From Phycisphaerae bacterium (GTDB taxonomy: Bacteria; Planctomycetota; Phycisphaerae; UBA1845), in assembly GCA_029260115.1 (NCBI GenBank), contig JAJDDW010000078.1, forward strand, positions 1 to 56,610: DNA of 56,610 nucleotides. Direction: 5' to 3'. Shown here piece after piece: positions 52,790-56,610 of this stretch. How positions within the stretch are numbered: the first letter of the stretch is position 1; every line of letters begins with the position of its first letter. The notes beneath the pieces are model-generated. The model saw only the letters and a program-made list of their open reading frames with translations, was not told the origin of the DNA and did no database searches. The position numbers and the translations under genes were made by a program.

Positions 52790-53657
52790 GGCTGCTCGTC
52801 CAACATTTCGCCCTGCCCACACGGGTTTCACCGACACCATAGCCACCGTCGTAGTCTGGCTCATCGCGATAATCGTGACGGGCGTCTTCGTGTGGCTGCT
52901 TAGTGACATCATCTGGCACGGTATCGGGCAGGTTTCCTGGCGCTTTCTCACCGAGGCGCCGCGCAATGCGGGTCGCGCGGGCGGCATCGGCCCGATCATC
53001 GTTTCGACGCTTCTTATTCTCGCGGTGTGCATAGCGGTGGCAATGCCTTTGGGCGTAGGCACAGCCGTGCTATTGGCCGAGTTTACATCGTCAGATAATC
53101 TGTTTGGCCGCTTGGTCCGTCGCAGCCTCGATGTACTCGCCGGCGTACCGTCGATCGTGTTCGGCCTATTCGGAAATGCGTTCTTCTGCGTTTACCTGGG
53201 CATGGGCTTCTCAATACTCTCCGGCGGCTTGACGCTAGCCTGCATGACGTTGCCCATCCTGATTCGATCTACTGAAGAGGGCTTTCGAGCCGTGCCAGAT
53301 GAGTATCGTTTGGGCGCGGCTGCGCTTGGTATGTCGCGCACGTCCTCTCTCATTCACTTGCTGCTCCCAGCCGCAGCACCGGGTTTGTTGGTTGGCATGG
53401 TGTTGGGCATGGGTCGCTCCATCGCGGAGACGGCCGCCCTGATCTTCACAAGCGGCTATGTAGATCGCATGCCGCAGTCGCTGCACGATTCTGGCCGGTC
53501 GCTCTCGATTCACATTTTCGATTTGTCTATGAACGTAGCCGGCGGCGATGCCAACGCATATGCATCAGCGCTAGTGCTCATCGTAATACTCCTGATCGTC
53601 AACAGCGTGGCGTCGTGGACTTCCGATCGCTGGCTACACAAAAGGATCATCAGCTAA
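52782..53657 (+). CDS. pstA: Phosphate ABC transporter, permease subunit PstA
   Basis: The 291 residues start at ATG 52782, overlapping pstC by eight bases. Six membrane segments; signature IRSTEEGFRAVPDEYRLGAAALGMSRTSSLIHLLLPAAAPGLLVGMVLGMGRSIAETAALIFTSG and N-terminal VVVWLIAIIVTGVFVWLLSDIIWHG. Pairs with PstC. Stop and the ATG of pstB share one base (TAATG), so expression is coupled. Confidence 0.94.
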   Translation: MAEAARPTFRPAHTGFTDTIATVVVWLIAIIVTGVFVWLLSDIIWHGIGQVSWRFLTEAPRNAGRAGGIGPIIVSTLLILAVCIAVAMPLGVGTAVLLAEFTSSDNLFGRLVRRSLDVLAGVPSIVFGLFGNAFFCVYLGMGFSILSGGLTLACMTLPILIRSTEEGFRAVPDEYRLGAAALGMSRTSSLIHLLLPAAAPGLLVGMVLGMGRSIAETAALIFTSGYVDRMPQSLHDSGRSLSIHIFDLSMNVAGGDANAYASALVLIVILLIVNSVASWTSDRWLHKRIIS

Positions 53658-54544
53658 TGAAATGTTCTCAGGATGGACCGCCAAGTGACCCGCTCGGATC
53701 GCAACCGATGCCCGACATGATTACCCCGGCTCCGTTTACGCTCGGTCCTTTGGAAGCTGGACCGCCCTGCTGCCAGCCCGACCCTTTGATCCATGTTCAA
53801 GACCTGTCTGTACATTATGGCCAGGAGCCTGCGTTCGAGGATATTACGCTGACGATCAACCGCGGCTGCATTACCGCGATGATCGGGCCATCGGGGTGTG
53901 GCAAGACGAGTTTCCTTAGCTGCCTGAATCGGCTGACCGATCTCATTCCCGGCTGTTCGGTCAACGGGCACATCAGGATTGGCGATTTAGACGTGCGTGA
54001 TCCTAACATCGACGTTCGCGCATTGCGTCAGCGCGTTGGCATGATTTTCCAAAAGCCCAACCCGTTCCCCCTATCGGTTCGCAAGAATCTTGACCTACCA
54101 CTTAAAGAACACGGGATGAGAAAGCGTGGGCAGATTGAGGAAGTGCGGGAAACGGTGTTGCAACAAGTTGGCCTATGGGACGAGGTGAAAGATCGCCTAG
54201 ACGCACCGGCTATGTCGCTCTCGGGTGGACAGCAGCAACGACTTTGCATAGCCAGAGCGATCGCACTGAGGCCGGAGGTGCTGCTTATGGATGAACCGTG
54301 TAGTTCGTTAGACCCTAACTCCAGCGGCCGAATAGAAGACTTAATCCGCCAATTGTCCAGTTCGTTTACTGTTATCTTAGTGACACACAACCTAGCCCAA
54401 GCGCGGCGCATCGCCGACCACGCAGCGATGTTCTGGGTGACAAACGGTTCAGGACGGTTGATAGAGCAAGGAACCACGAGCCAGATTTTCGAATCGCCTA
54501 CCGATGCGATCACAGCGGCGTATACGAATGGTCGAGCGGGGTGA
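53657..54544 (+). CDS. pstB: Phosphate ABC transporter, ATP-binding subunit
   Basis: The 295 residues carry Walker A GPSGCGKT (77-84), Q-loop (VGMIFQKPNPFPLS, a PstB hallmark), signature LSGGQQQRLCIARAIA, Walker B VLLMDEPCSSLDP and the switch His (VTHNLAQARRIADH). An N-terminal extension of about 40 residues (Pro-rich, CC pair) precedes the usual start of the domain. Couples ATP hydrolysis to PstCA. No phoU gene follows, unlike most pst operons. Confidence 0.95.
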   Translation: MKCSQDGPPSDPLGSQPMPDMITPAPFTLGPLEAGPPCCQPDPLIHVQDLSVHYGQEPAFEDITLTINRGCITAMIGPSGCGKTSFLSCLNRLTDLIPGCSVNGHIRIGDLDVRDPNIDVRALRQRVGMIFQKPNPFPLSVRKNLDLPLKEHGMRKRGQIEEVRETVLQQVGLWDEVKDRLDAPAMSLSGGQQQRLCIARAIALRPEVLLMDEPCSSLDPNSSGRIEDLIRQLSSSFTVILVTHNLAQARRIADHAAMFWVTNGSGRLIEQGTTSQIFESPTDAITAAYTNGRAG

Positions 54545-54604
54545 GAGGATGCATGTTAATTGCGTTTTCTTGCATTATTCATGGCTGAGTCTTTGGCATT
54601 CCCC

Positions 54605-55771
54605 TCACTTATCTTCCCGCCGCGTACCTTCATACAACTCATACTTCAACAAGCGGCAGTCAATCTTCGCATTATAAAATTCCAGTCGTCGGCTAGGTCT
54701 TAGTCTAATTAATTTCGCTAGGTCCAGGTTGCCCGTGAAGATATAGCCTGTCCATCCTTGGCATTTGTTTTTGAAATAGTCACCCATACGTTTATAGGTT
54801 TTATCAAGTTCCGTATCCAGGCCAAGTCGCTCGCCGTATTCGGGATTGATGATGATAATGCCTTTCTCTTCCGGCATGGGAGAGTCCTCAAAATCACACT
54901 GCTCGAACTGAATCATATGATGCACCCCGGCTGTCTCTGCGTTCTTTTTAGCCGCTCGAACCGCGCGGTCGTCAATATCAGTCGCTATGATCGGCGCGAT
55001 GGCATGCTTATTGCGAATCTTCTTAGCCTCGCGGCGCAGCGCCTGCCATGCCTCGGCGTCGTAATTCTTTAAGTGCATGAACCCATAATTAGCACGGAGC
55101 AATCCCGCCGGTCGACCTGAAGCCAGCAGCGCAGCCTCGATGGCTAACGTACCGCTCCCGCACATCGGGTTGATGAGTGGCATGGACCCGTCATACCCCG
55201 TAGCCGTGATGACGGCCGCGGCTAAGGTTTCTTGCATCGGCGCGGAGTGCGGAATCTTCCGGTAGTTTCGGTCTGCGAGTTTTCGACCTGAGGTGTTGAG
55301 GAAAATCTGGGCATCATCCCCGCTCCAATAAAGATGAACGACAAAATTCTCCCGCCGAGGTCCGGAGTCTGGCCGAGCGTCGTGAACGGAGGCGACGCGG
55401 TCCACGATGGCGTCCTTAACTTTAAGGCTAGCGAAACGCCAATCGTTAATCGTCGGCGTATTCACACTCGACACGACAGATAGATACTCATCGGGCGAGA
55501 TCATATCCTCCCACGGAATCTCAAGCGTTTGTTTGTACAACTCATCCGGGTTATTGCAGGTGAACTTTTTTATTAAGATGAGTACATTAAACGCGGTTCG
55601 TAAATAGAGGTTTAGTCTCATGGCGTCGTGGATGTTAGCCGTGATCTGCAGCGCGGTTAGTCGCGTTGAATCAACAGTATATCCCATGGCCTCGACCTCA
55701 CGTCGAAGGTGGTCCACCAAGCTCGGGGCACAGGTGATGCGTATGGATTGTGGCTCATTAAAATCTATCAT
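54605..55771 (-). CDS. THUMP-domain class I RNA methyltransferase (RlmL/YpsC-like)
   Basis: The 388-residue form starts at ATG 55771; a TTG at 55834 is the longer alternative. An N-terminal ferredoxin-like plus THUMP part (about 1-160) with LTALQITANIHDAMRLNLYLRTAFNVLI is followed by a Rossmann methyltransferase: LINPMCGSGTLAIEAALLASG, IIATDIDDRAVRAAKKNAETAG, INPEYGERLG. The usual catalytic motif NPPYG reads NPEYG. It corresponds to the N-terminal half of E. coli RlmL, so N2-guanine methylation of 23S rRNA is a reasonable guess. Converges on pstB. Confidence 0.85.
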   Translation of the reverse strand: MIDFNEPQSIRITCAPSLVDHLRREVEAMGYTVDSTRLTALQITANIHDAMRLNLYLRTAFNVLILIKKFTCNNPDELYKQTLEIPWEDMISPDEYLSVVSSVNTPTINDWRFASLKVKDAIVDRVASVHDARPDSGPRRENFVVHLYWSGDDAQIFLNTSGRKLADRNYRKIPHSAPMQETLAAAVITATGYDGSMPLINPMCGSGTLAIEAALLASGRPAGLLRANYGFMHLKNYDAEAWQALRREAKKIRNKHAIAPIIATDIDDRAVRAAKKNAETAGVHHMIQFEQCDFEDSPMPEEKGIIIINPEYGERLGLDTELDKTYKRMGDYFKNKCQGWTGYIFTGNLDLAKLIRLRPSRRLEFYNAKIDCRLLKYELYEGTRREDK

Positions 55772-55847
55772 GCTAGGGACGATACTCACTTGATGCCGCT
55801 CTGGAAAGCCCGTTGGCTGCGACGCGGGGTTCAAGTATCATGCGGCC

Positions 55848-56222
55848 ATGTCTGGATTATTTGACGGAACGCCGCTGGAAAGACCCGTATCTTGCGAAGT
55901 ATGCGAGAAGCCGCTGGATCAATGCGCCTGCCCCCGCAGCGCCGATGGCCAGGTACGCGAGCCTACGGATCAAAAAGCCCGCAAGGACCAGCCAGTCCGC
56001 GTCCGCCGCGAGAAACGCCGCAAGGGCAAGGTCGTCACCGTCGTAGAAGGTTTAGACCCTTCAGCATCTGACCTCAGCGAAATACTCCGCCAATTAAAAT
56101 CAGCCTGCGCCGCCGGCGGGAAAGTGGCTGACGGGGTGTTAGAAATTCAGGGCGATCATACGGAACGGGTAGTGACCATCTTCAAGGACATGGGATATCC
56201 AGCGAAGAGAAGCGGCGGGTGA
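55848..56222 (+). CDS. SUI1/eIF1-like protein (bacterial YciH type)
   Basis: The 124 residues have an N-terminal Cys cluster (C16-x2-C19...C26-x-C28, a possible zinc knuckle), a basic linker (PVRVRREKRRKGK) and the SUI1 domain: VVTVVEGLDPSASDLSEILRQLKSACAAGGKVADGVLEIQGDHTERVVTIFKDMGYPAKRSGG. SUI1 proteins bind the small ribosomal subunit and help check start codons; the bacterial role is poorly defined. ATG 55848, divergent from the methyltransferase. Confidence 0.92.
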   Translation: MSGLFDGTPLERPVSCEVCEKPLDQCACPRSADGQVREPTDQKARKDQPVRVRREKRRKGKVVTVVEGLDPSASDLSEILRQLKSACAAGGKVADGVLEIQGDHTERVVTIFKDMGYPAKRSGG

Positions 56223-56610
56223 TTTAGCGGCCGGAAATAATTGCCAGATCGGACCACCTATTCATAGCCGGTAGTGCCAGCCATCGGTGTCTTCAGGTTG
56301 TCACAAACATTACGGACGTTCTGCGTGATTGCGGCCCATACGACGGTTTGAAGACACGGGTCGCTCGCGCTCGCCGCTCGGAGTTGGTATGGGGCACCGT
56401 GACTAGCTATTCACTATGTTCGTCATATCTGCGTAAGTGTGAATGGTAAAGGCAGTTCAACCTTCCGCCAGTAGGCGAAAGAACGACCGTGCCCTTCTAT
56501 GAAAGCCCTTTGCAAGTCAAGTGCATTTTTTGCTCTTTCCGGGTGGCCGTTGCAATCCCAATCTTCTATCCGAGCGTCACCAACGATGCGGCTGATTCAC
56601 AGCCTAACTA
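56223..56610. other. Terminal intergenic region with dispersed repeat
   Basis: These 388 bases hold no credible gene. A 9-bp inverted repeat GTGTCTTCA/TGAAGACAC (56287-56295, 56349-56357) and the copy at 56451-56498 of the repeat also present at 13520-13566 (with a CGCC-AGTA-GGCG hairpin) are visible. Confidence 0.45.

Overview
The window reads as a chromosomal segment of a Planctomycetota bacterium, most likely of the Phycisphaerae type. The lineage call is inference from gene content. Signs are a MoxR/DUF58/BatA/VWA gene block, an NPCBM-domain protein, a prepilin-like (DUF1559-like) domain with an H-x-DG motif, a membrane protein ending in a CxxC/CPECG zinc ribbon, frequent TTG starts and few strong Shine-Dalgarno sites. 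KdsA points to Kdo and therefore to an LPS-type outer membrane. No tRNA, rRNA or CRISPR array was recognised by eye.

Layout. 1-1100: the 5' end of an IS110-family transposase running off the left edge, preceded by a strongly structured non-coding stretch that may be its bridge RNA, then small hypothetical genes. 1282-6659: core metabolism, with trpB, a pepP-accB-accC operon on the minus strand, and kdsA. 6770-8394: a zinc-ribbon membrane protein, a leftover fragment of a surface protein, and a REP-associated tyrosine transposase (frameshifted at codon 3) between inverted REP palindromes. 8395-10830: an ECF sigma factor, a putative anti-sigma factor and a secreted STN/secretin-N-like protein. 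11272-13430: panC and an lgt with a large inserted segment.

13721-37040: a run of 13 tightly packed minus-strand genes. From promoter to end these are a giant PQQ/BamB-like repeat protein, a prenyltransferase-repeat protein, MoxR ATPase, DUF58, a BatA-like VWA protein, a second VWA membrane protein, a DUF4175-like protein, a long coiled-coil protein with collagen-like repeats, a TPR-like protein with 14 consecutive Gln, an NPCBM protein, one HtrA-type protease with an intact triad, and two HtrA-like proteins that have each lost all three catalytic residues. This looks like one envelope chaperone/quality-control system and is the most interesting feature here. A perfect 10-bp inverted repeat lies 41-91 bases upstream of its first gene.

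37574-42628: ffh and carB, divergent. 42629-50405: accessory DNA with a 161-bp inverted-repeat-bounded element, a secreted HEAT-repeat protein, a GT39-like glycosyltransferase, an L,D-transpeptidase, a second ECF sigma factor with an anti-sigma/pseudopilin fusion, a REP doublet and two lipoproteins. A related ~50-bp element follows the stop codon of three unrelated plus-strand genes (7345, 44544, 50345). 50721-54544: an arsR-pstSCAB operon with a candidate ArsR operator. 54605-56222: a THUMP-type RNA methyltransferase and a bacterial SUI1/eIF1-like protein. The last ~390 bases hold no gene that I can support.
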